A stretch of DNA of 37,407 nt from Erysipelotrichales bacterium (GTDB taxonomy: Bacteria > Bacillota_I > Bacilli_A > Erysipelotrichales > Erysipelotrichaceae): assembly GCA_017532345.1 (NCBI GenBank), contig JAFXJJ010000087.1:1-37407 (forward strand). Direction: 5' to 3'. Each line of letters begins with the position of its first letter. Within the stretch, counting starts at the first letter, position 1. The position numbers and the translations under genes are program-made. Under the pieces are notes generated by a model, which had not been told where the DNA came from, ran no database searches, and saw only the letters and a list, made by a program, of their open reading frames with translations. Shown here one piece after another: positions 14,346-22,069 of the stretch.

Positions 14346-14912
14346 TTGAGAATAATTGCTGGAGAGTTGCGTCATCGTATTGTCGAGATGGTTCCTGGTG
14401 AAACTACAAGACCTACACTTGACCGTATTAAAGAGTCTATCTTCAATCGCATTGGTCCATACTTTGATGGTGGATTAATGTTAGATTTGTTTGCTGGTAG
14501 TGGTAATATTGGATTTGAAGGTATCAGTAGAGGTATTGATAAATGTATCTTTGTAGATTTAAATAATGCACCTATCCAAACAATAAAGAAGAATGCTACT
14601 AATTTAAAGGTTAATGATAAATGTAGAATTATTAAGTCTGACTATATGGAGGCTTTAGAGCTATTTGCTAGTGAAAAACTAAAGTTTGACTTCATATATA
14701 TTGATCCTCCATACGCCAAACAACAAATTGATATGATCATGGAATTCTTAGATCAACATGAATTAGTAAATACTGATGGTTTAATCGTATGTGAGAGTGG
14801 TATTGAAGATAGCTTTAAAGATGAGTACGGTTCTCTATATAAATCACATGATAAAGAATATCGAGTAACTAGAGTTACAATATATCGTAGAAAGGACGAT
14901 GAAAATGAGTAA
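14346..14912 (+). CDS. rsmD: 16S rRNA (guanine-966-N2)-methyltransferase
   Basis: 188 residues from TTG 14346; GAGGTGA (14334-14340) is the ribosome site, and the start gives the canonical family opening MRIIAGELRHR. A GTG at 14337 would lie within the ribosome site. The SAM-binding loop is LDLFAGSGNIGFEG (about 46-59), and the catalytic motif is DPPY at 120-123. It methylates G966 of 16S rRNA on the 30S subunit. It overlaps coaD by 8 nt, the same rsmD-coaD pair found across Bacillota (ylbH-ylbI). Expression is likely influenced by the structured leader upstream. Confidence 0.95.
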   Translation: MRIIAGELRHRIVEMVPGETTRPTLDRIKESIFNRIGPYFDGGLMLDLFAGSGNIGFEGISRGIDKCIFVDLNNAPIQTIKKNATNLKVNDKCRIIKSDYMEALELFASEKLKFDFIYIDPPYAKQQIDMIMEFLDQHELVNTDGLIVCESGIEDSFKDEYGSLYKSHDKEYRVTRVTIYRRKDDENE

Positions 14913-15387
14913 AGCAATCTATGCAGGATCTTTTGATCCAATCACATTAGGACATATGGATATTGTCATTCGTGCAGCTAAGATGTTTGATGAAGTATAT
15001 GTCGTTATTATGAAGAATTCAAAGAAAAAATGTCTATTAACAGAAGAAGAACGTAAAGCTACTATTGATAAAGCAATTGTTGATGCAGGACTAACTAATG
15101 TTACGTGTGAAATAGGTGATGGACTTACAGTGCACTATGCGAAACAAAAGGGTGCTAAGGTAATGATTCGTGGATTACGTGCAGCCATGGACTTTGAATA
15201 TGAGCTTCAAATTGCGAATGTTAATTCTTATATGGAGCCTAGTATTGAAACAATCTTTATCGCATCTAAACCAGAGATGTCATTCATTAGTTCTACGATT
15301 GTTAAGGAAGTAGCTATGGCACATGGAGATTTAGAAGGATTAGTACCTAAGAGTGTTGTTGAAGTACTACAAGAAAAATATAAGTAA
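14905..15387 (+). CDS. coaD: phosphopantetheine adenylyltransferase
   Basis: 160 residues, the usual size. It transfers AMP from ATP to 4'-phosphopantetheine, the penultimate step of coenzyme A synthesis. YAGSFDPITLGH (residues 6-17) has the nucleotidyltransferase T/HxGH motif, IRGLRAAMDFEYE is the conserved substrate region and FISSTIVKE the ISSTxVK ATP motif. ATG 14905 is preferred over ATG 14899 because AAAGGA (14891-14896) is better spaced and MSKAIYAGSFDP is the typical opening. It overlaps rsmD by 8 nt at its start and the convergent ylbJ-like gene by 21 nt at its end. Confidence 0.96.
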   Translation: MSKAIYAGSFDPITLGHMDIVIRAAKMFDEVYVVIMKNSKKKCLLTEEERKATIDKAIVDAGLTNVTCEIGDGLTVHYAKQKGAKVMIRGLRAAMDFEYELQIANVNSYMEPSIETIFIASKPEMSFISSTIVKEVAMAHGDLEGLVPKSVVEVLQEKYK

Positions 15388-16224
15388 TGTACTTAGTAGA
15401 ATTGATAATAAACATTGAATAATACGATATTTAAGAAAGTCTTGGTAATGATAAGAATAATCAGCCAAGACTTTTATTTGGATATGAGTACTAATAGAAC
15501 CGAATCCAAGAATAGCTGAAATGATGATTAAACGAGATAATAGAGAACTAGGTATTGCTGCAATCTTTAAGGTTGATGAAGCAAATTCACTAAAGCATAA
15601 TACAGTTAATGCTGCATTATCTGATAATGGTAATGTAAGTATAGCACTAATACATGATAATGTAGTTACGTAACAAAAAAGCATAAATAAACCATTACCG
15701 CTAGAGATAAAGGCCTTATTAATATCTTTAATCTTAAAATCATTATCAAATGAGGCATGATGTAGTGGGGGATTTATTGTGACAAACAGTAATATGATTA
15801 GTACTTGAATTATAAAGAGGTACGTCGATAGTCTATAGGAGCTTAAAGCAGTACCAATACTAAAGATAATGAAGGTTGCTGATGGTAGACACACACGATT
15901 AGTGATATACTCTAGTTCTTCATTACTTATTTGCTTCTTATTGTAAGCATCATTTAGTAATAATGTGTTACCAGCAAAGCCCATAATAATACCAGTTAAT
16001 GTGTATAGGTATACAGAATAGGATAATAGCGGGCATATATGCTTGATTAATGAATAAGTCTGCTTATTTAATAATAGCTTAAATAATACTAGAAGTAAGA
16101 ATAGAGAAGGGAATAAGTTATTAAAGAATAATGATAATGATGAGATTGTTGTTGTTAATACGACGGGGTAATTGTTGATAACAATTATGATTAATACTAT
16201 GAGTAAAAGACTAATTATAGTCAT
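15367..16224 (-). CDS. ylbJ: YlbJ-like sporulation integral membrane protein
   Basis: 285 residues, about eight transmembrane helices, a little over two thirds of the length of Bacillus YlbJ (about 400). The segment GFAGNTLLLNDAYNKKQISNEELEYI followed by CLPSATFIIFSIGTAL (about 80-130) parallels the YlbJ pattern 'G.paGaklis.Ly..gkis..Ea..l...cn..gPaFil..vG'. The C-terminal GFGSISTHIQIKVLADYSYHYQDFLKYRIIQ matches the second half of the family's internal repeat. Its location after coaD agrees with ylbI-ylbJ. Bacillus ylbJ is sigma-E controlled, and a CATACAAT box lies just upstream here. Its last 21 bases overlap coaD on the other strand. Confidence 0.75.
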   Translation of the reverse strand: MTIISLLLIVLIIIVINNYPVVLTTTISSLSLFFNNLFPSLFLLLVLFKLLLNKQTYSLIKHICPLLSYSVYLYTLTGIIMGFAGNTLLLNDAYNKKQISNEELEYITNRVCLPSATFIIFSIGTALSSYRLSTYLFIIQVLIILLFVTINPPLHHASFDNDFKIKDINKAFISSGNGLFMLFCYVTTLSCISAILTLPLSDNAALTVLCFSEFASSTLKIAAIPSSLLSRLIIISAILGFGSISTHIQIKVLADYSYHYQDFLKYRIIQCLLSILLSTLLIFFL

Positions 16225-16242
16225 GCTTCAGCCTCCTAGTAG

Positions 16243-16250
16243 ATTGTATG
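16243..16250 (-). promoter_or_regulatory. sigma-E-like -10 box of the ylbJ-like gene
   Basis: CATACAAT on the minus strand matches the sigma-E -10 consensus CATACANT exactly. The -35 region is only a partial match, and the leader would begin at the AGGAGG site, which is very short. Confidence 0.45.
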
Positions 16251-16293
16251 CTTGAAAGTATGGATAATGGCATAGAAACAATTAAATATTGCG

Positions 16294-16302
16294 CATAGAT
16301 TA
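16294..16302 (+). promoter_or_regulatory. sigma-K-like -10 box of the coat-like gene
   Basis: CATAGATTA fits CATANNNTA. The nearest upstream AC is 14 nt away where 16-17 is usual, so this is tentative. Confidence 0.35.
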
Positions 16303-16322
16303 CACTAGAAAGGAGGCTTTAT

Positions 16323-16673
16323 ATGTATTTCAATAACTGTTCTACAGGTTGTGGATGTAACACTAACTATTCATATCCATCACCTTGCTGTGCAACAACT
16401 TATACACGTAATGATTATAATAATTGTGGGTGTGGGTGCAGAAATTTCCAAGTTACTCCAGTAACAGTACCAGAAAGAACTAACTACTCACATTGTTGTC
16501 ATGTTCATGAACAACCAGTAATCGTACCAGTAGAAAACCGTATGGTTCATCACCATACATTTACACCTAGATATTATGGAGTGTCTAGAGTTACTCATGA
16601 AGATGTAGTGGAAGATAATCCTTATACAGCGATTAATGAAGCTGCTATTTATCCAAATTTCTTAAATATGTAA
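16323..16673 (+). CDS. Cys/His/Tyr-rich protein, CotD-like spore coat candidate
   Basis: 116 residues. The N-terminal third is Cys/Tyr/Asn-rich (CSTGCGC, CCATTYTRN, CGCGC). The middle carries HCCHVHEQPVIVPVENRMVHHHTFTPRYYG (about 58-87), similar in style to CotD-type coat proteins, where a VxPV segment is followed by His clusters. The C-terminus is acidic and ordinary. There is no signal peptide or transmembrane helix. The strong AAAGGAGG site, divergent position to the ylbJ-like gene and sigma-K-like box fit late mother-cell expression. A metal-binding role is possible because of the many Cys and His. Coat function is inference. Confidence 0.55.
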   Translation: MYFNNCSTGCGCNTNYSYPSPCCATTYTRNDYNNCGCGCRNFQVTPVTVPERTNYSHCCHVHEQPVIVPVENRMVHHHTFTPRYYGVSRVTHEDVVEDNPYTAINEAAIYPNFLNM

Positions 16674-16679
16674 TGTAGG

Positions 16680-16715
16680 AAAGGGCTTAATTCATGAGGA
16701 ATTAAGTCCTTTTAA
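16680..16715 (+). terminator. Rho-independent terminator
   Basis: AAAGGGCTTAATTC (16680-16693) pairs with GAATTAAGTCCTTT (16699-16712), 14 bp with one G-T pair, loop ATGAG, then T residues. Confidence 0.88.
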
Positions 16716-16726
16716 TATAATTTATA

Positions 16727-16755
16727 TTGTTTCCCTAACCGCAAAATGATATAAT
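16727..16755 (+). promoter_or_regulatory. sigma-A promoter of proS
   Basis: TTGTTT (16727-16732), 17 nt, TATAAT (16750-16755), about 43 nt before the start codon. Confidence 0.7.
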
Positions 16756-16797
16756 CTATAAGCGAGAAAACGCAAATTAAACGGGAGTGATAAGTAT

Positions 16798-18492
16798 ATG
16801 AAATTAAATAACAGTTTTTTCTACACATTAAGAGAAAATGTGAAAGATGAAGATTCAATCAGTGGTAATCTACTTGTAAGAGCAGGTATGGTTAAGAAGA
16901 GTTCTACAGGTATCTATATGATTATGCCTATGGGACATCGAGTATTAAAGAAGATTGAAGGAATTATTCGTGAAGAAATGAATGCAGCTGGAGCTCAAGA
17001 GTTATTAATGCCTTCATTAATTTTAGAAGAAACATATGAAAAGACAGGTCGTCGTGAGAACTTTGGCTCTAATATGTTTAGTTTAAAAGATCGTTATGGT
17101 AAGAACTATGTATTAGGGCCTACACATGAAGAATTATTTACTATAGCTGCAGGTATGAATGCTGCTTCATATAAAGACTTCCCGTATAACTTATACCAAA
17201 TTCAAACTAAGTTTAGAGATGAAACACGTCCTCGTTATGGATTAATTCGTGTACGTGAATTCATCATGAAGGATGCATATTCTTTTGATAAAGATATGGA
17301 TGGTATGCAAGTATCATACGATAAGATGTTTAATGCATATAAGAACTGCTTTGATCGTATGGGCATTGACTATAAGATTGTTCGTGCTGATACAGGGGCA
17401 ATGGGTGGATTATTATCTGAAGAATTCCAAGCAGTTACAGATATTGGTGAAGATACATTAGTATTCTGTGATGATTGTGATTTCGCTAGTAACCTAGAAA
17501 TTGCTGCTGTTGTAGATAATGGTAAAGATGATGAAGCTGCTATGGAAGAAATGGCAGAAGTACATACACCAGATGCTAAGACAATTGAAGAAGTATCTGC
17601 ATTCATGGGTGCTGATGCTACTAAGTTTGTAAAGACATTAATCTATAAAGCAGATGATAAACTTGTTGCTTGCCTTGTAAGAGGAGATAGAGAATTAAAT
17701 GAAACAAAGGTAATGAAGCTATTAAAGGTTACTAACCTTGAAATGGCAGCATTCGCTGATGTAGAAGACTTAACAAAAGCAAAGGTAGGTTATGCAGGAC
17801 CAGTTAATTTACCATGCGATATTATCGTGGATAATGAAGTTATGCATATGCGTAATATGATTGTTGGTGCTAATAAGTCTGAATATCATTTAAAGAATGT
17901 CAATGTACATCGTGACTTTGAACCAACAATTGTAGCTGATATTCGTAATATCTCAGAGGATGATGTATGTCCTTGCTGTGGTAAGAAATTAGTATTTAAG
18001 AAAGGTATTGAAATCGGTAATACATTTAAATTAGGTACTAAATATTCTGAAGCAATGAACATTAAATATCTTGATGCTGACAATAAACTACAACCTATTC
18101 AAATGGGATGCTATGGCATTGGGCTAGGTAGATGTATGTCTGCCATTGCTGAACAAACTTGTGATGAAAATGGTTTAAATTGGCCAGTATCAGTTGCACC
18201 ATATACTGTTGCAGTGGTATTAATTAGTTCTAAGTTTGAAGATCAAGTTAATACAGCTAATGCCTTATATAATGAATTCACAAAAGCTGGAATTGATGTA
18301 TTACTAGATGATAGAGATGAACGTGCAGGTGTTAAGTTTAAGGATATGGACTTAATCGGTGTACCTTATCGTATTACTTGTGGTAAGAAATGTAATGAAG
18401 GTATTGTTGAATTTAAGGGCAGAAATGATGAAGCAGCTAGAGAAGTAACTGTAGAAGAGGCTATTAAATTAATCAAAGAATTAGTAAAATAA
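16798..18492 (+). CDS. proS: prolyl-tRNA synthetase, bacterial type
   Basis: 564 residues, the usual length of the bacterial form with the inserted editing (INS) domain. It charges tRNA-Pro in the cytoplasm. Class II motif 2 is seen as QIQTKFRDETRPRYGLIRVREFIMKDAYSFD (about 136-166), and motif 3 as MGCYGIGLGRCMSAIAEQ (about 436-453). The INS domain (about 225-385) lies between motifs 2 and 3 and hydrolyses mischarged Ala-tRNA. The C-terminal anticodon-binding domain begins near 465 (VAPYTVAVVLISSK) and includes DDRDERAGVKFKDMDLIGVP. A cysteine motif CPCCGKK occurs near 387. It has its own promoter and terminator. Confidence 0.98.
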   Translation: MKLNNSFFYTLRENVKDEDSISGNLLVRAGMVKKSSTGIYMIMPMGHRVLKKIEGIIREEMNAAGAQELLMPSLILEETYEKTGRRENFGSNMFSLKDRYGKNYVLGPTHEELFTIAAGMNAASYKDFPYNLYQIQTKFRDETRPRYGLIRVREFIMKDAYSFDKDMDGMQVSYDKMFNAYKNCFDRMGIDYKIVRADTGAMGGLLSEEFQAVTDIGEDTLVFCDDCDFASNLEIAAVVDNGKDDEAAMEEMAEVHTPDAKTIEEVSAFMGADATKFVKTLIYKADDKLVACLVRGDRELNETKVMKLLKVTNLEMAAFADVEDLTKAKVGYAGPVNLPCDIIVDNEVMHMRNMIVGANKSEYHLKNVNVHRDFEPTIVADIRNISEDDVCPCCGKKLVFKKGIEIGNTFKLGTKYSEAMNIKYLDADNKLQPIQMGCYGIGLGRCMSAIAEQTCDENGLNWPVSVAPYTVAVVLISSKFEDQVNTANALYNEFTKAGIDVLLDDRDERAGVKFKDMDLIGVPYRITCGKKCNEGIVEFKGRNDEAAREVTVEEAIKLIKELVK

Positions 18493-18501
18493 TCATGAAA
18501 G

Positions 18502-18529
18502 GAATATAGAGTAATTCTATATTCTTTTT
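18502..18529 (+). terminator. Rho-independent terminator of proS
   Basis: GAATATAGA (18502-18510), loop GTAAT, TCTATATTC (18516-18524), TTTTT. Confidence 0.92.
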
Positions 18530-18567
18530 ATTATGTATTACTAAAATAATATTGTTGAGTATAATAC

Positions 18568-18595
18568 TTGCAAATTCGGACGAAGTTGTTAAAAT
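18568..18595 (+). promoter_or_regulatory. sigma-A promoter of fucO
   Basis: TTGCAA (18568-18573), 16 nt, TAAAAT (18590-18595). Confidence 0.55.
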
Positions 18596-18624
18596 AATAA
18601 CAAGTGAAGGGAGGCTATATTATA

Positions 18625-19770
18625 ATGGCAAATCGTATTGTTTTAAATGAAGTTAGTTATCATGGTGCAGGAGCTATCAATGAAATTCCTGCAGAGGTAG
18701 CATCAAGAGGATTAAAGAAAGCATTTGTATGTTCAGATCCTGACTTGATTAAATTTGGATTAACAAAGAAGGTTACTGATTTATTAGATGGTGCTAATGT
18801 ACCTTATACAGTATATTCAGATATCAAACCTAATCCAACTATTGAAAATGTTCAAAGCGGTGTAGCTGCATTTAAGGAATCAGAAGCAGACTTTATTGTT
18901 GCTATTGGTGGTGGTTCTAGTATGGATACTGCTAAGGCTATTGGTATTATTATTACTAACCCAGAATATGCTGATGTACGTTCTTTAGAAGGTGTTGCTC
19001 CTACTAAGAATAAATGCGTTCCTACATTTGCAGTTCCTACTACAGCAGGTACAGCTGCAGAAGTTACAATTAACTATGTAATTACTGATGTTGAGAAGAA
19101 TCGTAAATTCGTATGTGTAGATACTCATGACATTCCTGTAGTTACATTCGTTGATCCAGAAATGATGAATACAATGCCTAAGGGACTTACAGCTGCAACA
19201 GGTATGGATGCATTAACACATGCAATTGAAGGTTATATTACTAAGGCTGCATGGGAAATGACAGATATGTTCCACTTAAAAGCTATTGAAATCATCGGTA
19301 GAAGCTTACGTGGTGCAGTAGAAAATACACCTGAAGGTCGTAGTGATATGGCATTAGGTCAATATATTGCAGGTATGGGATTCTCTAATGTTGGTTTAGG
19401 TATTGTTCACTCAATGGCTCACCCATTAGGTGCTGTATATGATACACCTCATGGTGTAGCTAATGCGATTATCCTTCCTACAGTTATGGAATATAATGCT
19501 CCATACACTGGTGAAAAGTATAAATACATTGCAGAAGCTATGGGTGTTGATACTACTGGTATGTCTCAAGAAGAATATCGTAAAGCAGCGGTTGATGCAG
19601 TACGAAAATTATCTGTAGATGTTGGTATCCCAACAAACTTAAAAGATATCGTAAAAGAAGAAGATGTTCATTTCTTAGCAGAAAGTGCTTATGCTGATGC
19701 ATGTCGTCCAGGTAACCCAAGAGATACTAGCGTTGAAGAAATTGAAGCATTATATCGTTCATTATTATAA
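18625..19770 (+). CDS. fucO: lactaldehyde reductase (iron-containing group III alcohol dehydrogenase)
   Basis: 381 residues from ATG 18625, with AAGGGAGG at 18608-18615 as ribosome site; an in-frame GTG at 18604 lies ahead of that site. The protein follows E. coli FucO closely along its length: opening MANRIVLNE, IGGGSSMDTAKAIG (NAD-binding), VPTTAGTAAEVTINYVITD and MGFSNVGLGIVHSMAHPLGA. The iron ligands Asp195, His199, His262 and His276 are all present. FucO reduces L-lactaldehyde to 1,2-propanediol during anaerobic fucose or rhamnose use. No fucose or rhamnose genes are nearby, so it may serve as a general aldehyde or alcohol dehydrogenase. Single-gene unit with own terminator. Confidence 0.93.
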   Translation: MANRIVLNEVSYHGAGAINEIPAEVASRGLKKAFVCSDPDLIKFGLTKKVTDLLDGANVPYTVYSDIKPNPTIENVQSGVAAFKESEADFIVAIGGGSSMDTAKAIGIIITNPEYADVRSLEGVAPTKNKCVPTFAVPTTAGTAAEVTINYVITDVEKNRKFVCVDTHDIPVVTFVDPEMMNTMPKGLTAATGMDALTHAIEGYITKAAWEMTDMFHLKAIEIIGRSLRGAVENTPEGRSDMALGQYIAGMGFSNVGLGIVHSMAHPLGAVYDTPHGVANAIILPTVMEYNAPYTGEKYKYIAEAMGVDTTGMSQEEYRKAAVDAVRKLSVDVGIPTNLKDIVKEEDVHFLAESAYADACRPGNPRDTSVEEIEALYRSLL

Positions 19771-19782
19771 TTATCAATAAAG

Positions 19783-19809
19783 GCTTATGTGGAAACACAT
19801 AAGCTTTTT
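19783..19809 (+). terminator. Rho-independent terminator of fucO
   Basis: GCTTATGTG (19783-19791), GAAA loop, CACATAAGC (19796-19804), TTTTT. Confidence 0.92.
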
Positions 19810-19839
19810 CATGCTTAAATAGTTTCCTAGAGAACTATC

Positions 19840-19867
19840 TTGACATTAACTTAAGATAATGTATAAT
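19840..19867 (+). promoter_or_regulatory. promoter of the MATE exporter with a palindromic operator
   Basis: TTGACA (19840-19845), 16 nt, TATAAT (19862-19867). The 20 bases ACATTAACTTAAGATAATGT (19843-19862) form a palindrome broken only at the two positions flanking CTTAAG. It fills the spacer, so a dimeric repressor of MarR or TetR type bound there would block RNA polymerase. Confidence 0.75.
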
Positions 19868-19897
19868 ATGATACGGAAATTAGAGTGAGGTATATAT

Positions 19898-21250
19898 ATG
19901 AGTCAAGCAAATACACAATTATTTGAGAAAACTAGTATTCCTAAAGCGATTATGCAGTTATCTTTACCTACTATTATTGGTTCACTAGTAACAGTAGTTT
20001 ATAGCTTAGCTGATACATTCTTTGTAGGCTTATTAAATGATCCTATTCAAACAGCTGCTGTTACATTAGCAGGTACTGTTTTATTAGCGTTTAATGCTAT
20101 TAATAATCTATTTGGTGTAGGTTCGTCTAGTATGATGAGTCGTGCCTTAGGTACAAAAGAATACGATACTGTTCGTAAAACTTCGGCTTTTGGCTTCTAT
20201 GCGTCTCTAATTAGCGGGATTATCTTTTCTATCTTATGTACAGTTTTTAAAACGCCATTATTAAATCTATTAGGTGCCGATGCATCTACCGCAGCAGCGA
20301 CTAGTGGATACATGTTCTGGACTGTTACATGTGGTGCAGCTCCAGCTATTTTAAATGTGGTATTAGGATATATGGTACGTAGTGAGGGTGCTTCATTACA
20401 TGCAAGTATTGGTACTATGAGTGGTTGTCTATTAAATATTATTCTAGACCCAATCTTTATTCTTCCATTTGGATTTAATATGGGAGCTGCTGGTGCAGGT
20501 CTAGCAACATTTATTTCTAACTGTGTGGCTTGTATATATTTCTTTATCTTATTAGCTATCAAGAAAGACAAGACATTTGTTTGTGTTAATCCTAAGATGT
20601 TTGGCTTCAGTAGAAGAATTGTTACTGGAGTATGTACAGTTGGTATTCCTGCATCTATTCAAAACTTATTAAATGTAACGAGTATGACTATTTTAAATAA
20701 CTTTGCTTCTTCCTACGGTGCTGATGCAGTAGCAGCTATTGGTATCGCACAAAAGCTGAATATGATTCCTCTACAAGTAGCATTAGGTTTCTCTCAAGGG
20801 GTTATGCCACTTATAAGTTATACTTATGCTAGTCATAACTATAAGCGTATGAAAGCTGCGATTATGTTTGCGATTAAATTGGTTATTCCTGCGTTATTAA
20901 TAGTTTCATGTGTATATTACTTCGGATCTAACGTATTAGTTGGAAGCTTCATTGATAATCCTAATGTTGTAGGATATGGTGCTACATTCCTAAGGGCATA
21001 CTGTCTAGCTATTCCATTCTTATCATTTGATTTCTTAACTGTGGGTATTTTCCAAGCGCACGGTAATGGTAAGGCAGCATTTGTATTCGCAATTTTACGT
21101 AAGATTATCTTAGAAATTCCAGCATTAATCGTGCTTAATAAACTATTCCCATTATATGGATTACCATATGCGCAAGTATTCACAGAGGTAATTCTAGCAA
21201 CTGCAGCAGCCTTCATGCTTAGAAATATCTTTAAAGAATGCCAAGAATAA
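19898..21250 (+). CDS. MATE-family multidrug exporter (MepA-like)
   Basis: 450 residues, twelve predicted transmembrane helices in two halves related by an internal repeat. The opening KTSIPKAIMQLSLPTIIGSLVTVVYSLADTFFVGLL (about 10-45) is the diagnostic MATE start (P followed by D in helix 1), and the second half repeats it at IVTGVCTVGIPASIQNLLNVTSMTILNNF. MATE proteins export cationic drugs or metabolites in exchange for Na+ or H+. It belongs to the DinF/MepA branch by general appearance. It is a single-gene unit with a sharp operator in its promoter, but no repressor gene lies next to it. Confidence 0.93.
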   Translation: MSQANTQLFEKTSIPKAIMQLSLPTIIGSLVTVVYSLADTFFVGLLNDPIQTAAVTLAGTVLLAFNAINNLFGVGSSSMMSRALGTKEYDTVRKTSAFGFYASLISGIIFSILCTVFKTPLLNLLGADASTAAATSGYMFWTVTCGAAPAILNVVLGYMVRSEGASLHASIGTMSGCLLNIILDPIFILPFGFNMGAAGAGLATFISNCVACIYFFILLAIKKDKTFVCVNPKMFGFSRRIVTGVCTVGIPASIQNLLNVTSMTILNNFASSYGADAVAAIGIAQKLNMIPLQVALGFSQGVMPLISYTYASHNYKRMKAAIMFAIKLVIPALLIVSCVYYFGSNVLVGSFIDNPNVVGYGATFLRAYCLAIPFLSFDFLTVGIFQAHGNGKAAFVFAILRKIILEIPALIVLNKLFPLYGLPYAQVFTEVILATAAAFMLRNIFKECQE

Positions 21251-21265
21251 TATGGTAGAAATTAG

Positions 21266-21298
21266 AAAGCTTATGAGTAAAAATCATAAGCTTTTTTT
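21266..21298 (+). terminator. Rho-independent terminator of the MATE gene
   Basis: AAAGCTTATGA (21266-21276) pairs with TCATAAGCTTT (21284-21294), 11 bp, then continued T. Confidence 0.92.
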
Positions 21299-21299
21299 G

Positions 21300-21384
21300 T
21301 TGACAGAAAACAAACATTCGAGTATACTTTTAGGGGTTAGCTACAGCTAACATTATTTTTAGATAAACAGTTAGCCTAGGCTAA
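21300..21384 (+). promoter_or_regulatory. promoter with two TTAGC-N4-GCTAA operators
   Basis: TTGACA (21300-21305), 17 nt, TATACT (21323-21328). Downstream lie GTTAGCTACAGCTAAC (21336-21351, 7-bp arms) at the start point and TTAGCCTAGGCTAA (21371-21384, perfect palindrome) just before the AGGAGG site, 34 bp centre to centre. The half site resembles DtxR/IdeR-family boxes (TTAGG-TTAGCCTAA-CCTAA type). Repression by a metal-sensing DtxR-like protein is a reasonable inference. Confidence 0.75.
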
Positions 21385-21398
21385 TATAGGAGGGCATT

Positions 21399-21692
21399 AT
21401 GAAAATTGAGAAAGAACGACGTATCGTAGGAGAAATGATTGCACTATACTATAAGAACAATTATCATCAAACAATTGATGATAACGAAGAAGCTAAAGAG
21501 CTTATAAATTATGTGAACCATCGTTTGAGTGTATGCCCCTTTAAGGATAAGAAAAAGTTTTGTTCACACTGTAGCGTTCATTGTTACGAAGAAAGTAAGC
21601 GTGAATTAATAAAGAAGGTTATGCGTTATAGTGGTCCTAGACTATTATTTACACATCCTTTATTAGTAATTAAACATGTGATAGAGAAATAG
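21399..21692 (+). CDS. YgbA-like (nitrous oxide-stimulated promoter family) protein
   Basis: 97 residues, the size of E. coli YgbA. The family pattern is clear: a helical N-terminus (RRIVGEMIALYYKNN), then LSVCPFKDKKKFCSHCSVHCYEESKRELIKKVMRYSGPRLLFTHPLLVIKHV, with four cysteines (C-x9-C-x2-C-x4-C) and the conserved MRYSGPR and HPLL motifs. In enterobacteria ygbA is induced by nitric oxide through NsrR, and the protein has been linked to Fe-S protein repair or iron supply. Here it opens an operon behind two DtxR-like operators, which points to iron or metal control. Biochemical role unknown. Confidence 0.85.
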   Translation: MKIEKERRIVGEMIALYYKNNYHQTIDDNEEAKELINYVNHRLSVCPFKDKKKFCSHCSVHCYEESKRELIKKVMRYSGPRLLFTHPLLVIKHVIEK

Positions 21693-21702
21693 GAGAAAGA
21701 GT

Positions 21703-22068
21703 ATGAAAAGAGCATTATATTTATTTGTAGGTACTATTAGTTTAGTATTAGGTGTTATCGGTATTGTATTACCAATATTACCAACAGTTCCATTGTTATT
21801 GCTGACATCATTATGTTATGTTCGAGGTTCTAGTAAGTTTCATAATTGGTTTATATCTACATCAATCTATAAGAATCATTTAGAGCCTTTCATTACATAT
21901 AGAACTATGAATATTAAGAAAGAAATCTTCTTATTAGTATGGGTATCAGTAATGCTATGTATGGCAATGTGGAAGGTTGATAATCTAGCAATGAGTATTG
22001 TATTAACAATATTAATTTTATGTAAGTATTATTATTTCGTTATGTGTGTAAAGACAGTAGGAGACTAG
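21703..22068 (+). CDS. DUF454 (YbaN-like) membrane protein
   Basis: 121 residues with three to four transmembrane helices. The family signature occupies residues about 9-45: G-x2-S-L-V-L-G-x-I-G-I-V-L-P-I-L-P-T-V-P-L-L-L-L, then CYVRGSSKFHNWF and YKNHL. YbaN/DUF454 proteins are small inner-membrane proteins of unknown function. The gene is 10 nt after the YgbA-like gene and 1 nt before the first ABC gene, so it is probably made together with the transporter and may assist it. Confidence 0.88.
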   Translation: MKRALYLFVGTISLVLGVIGIVLPILPTVPLLLLTSLCYVRGSSKFHNWFISTSIYKNHLEPFITYRTMNIKKEIFLLVWVSVMLCMAMWKVDNLAMSIVLTILILCKYYYFVMCVKTVGD

Positions 22069-22069
22069 T

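Noticed and set aside
16323..16673. Metallothionein
   Set aside because: Cysteines are confined to the N-terminal half and do not show regular CxC spacing; the His-cluster core fits coat proteins better.
20197..20571. 124-codon minus-strand frame inside the MATE gene
   Set aside because: Antisense shadow: no ribosome site or promoter, and the protein on the plus strand is well conserved in type.
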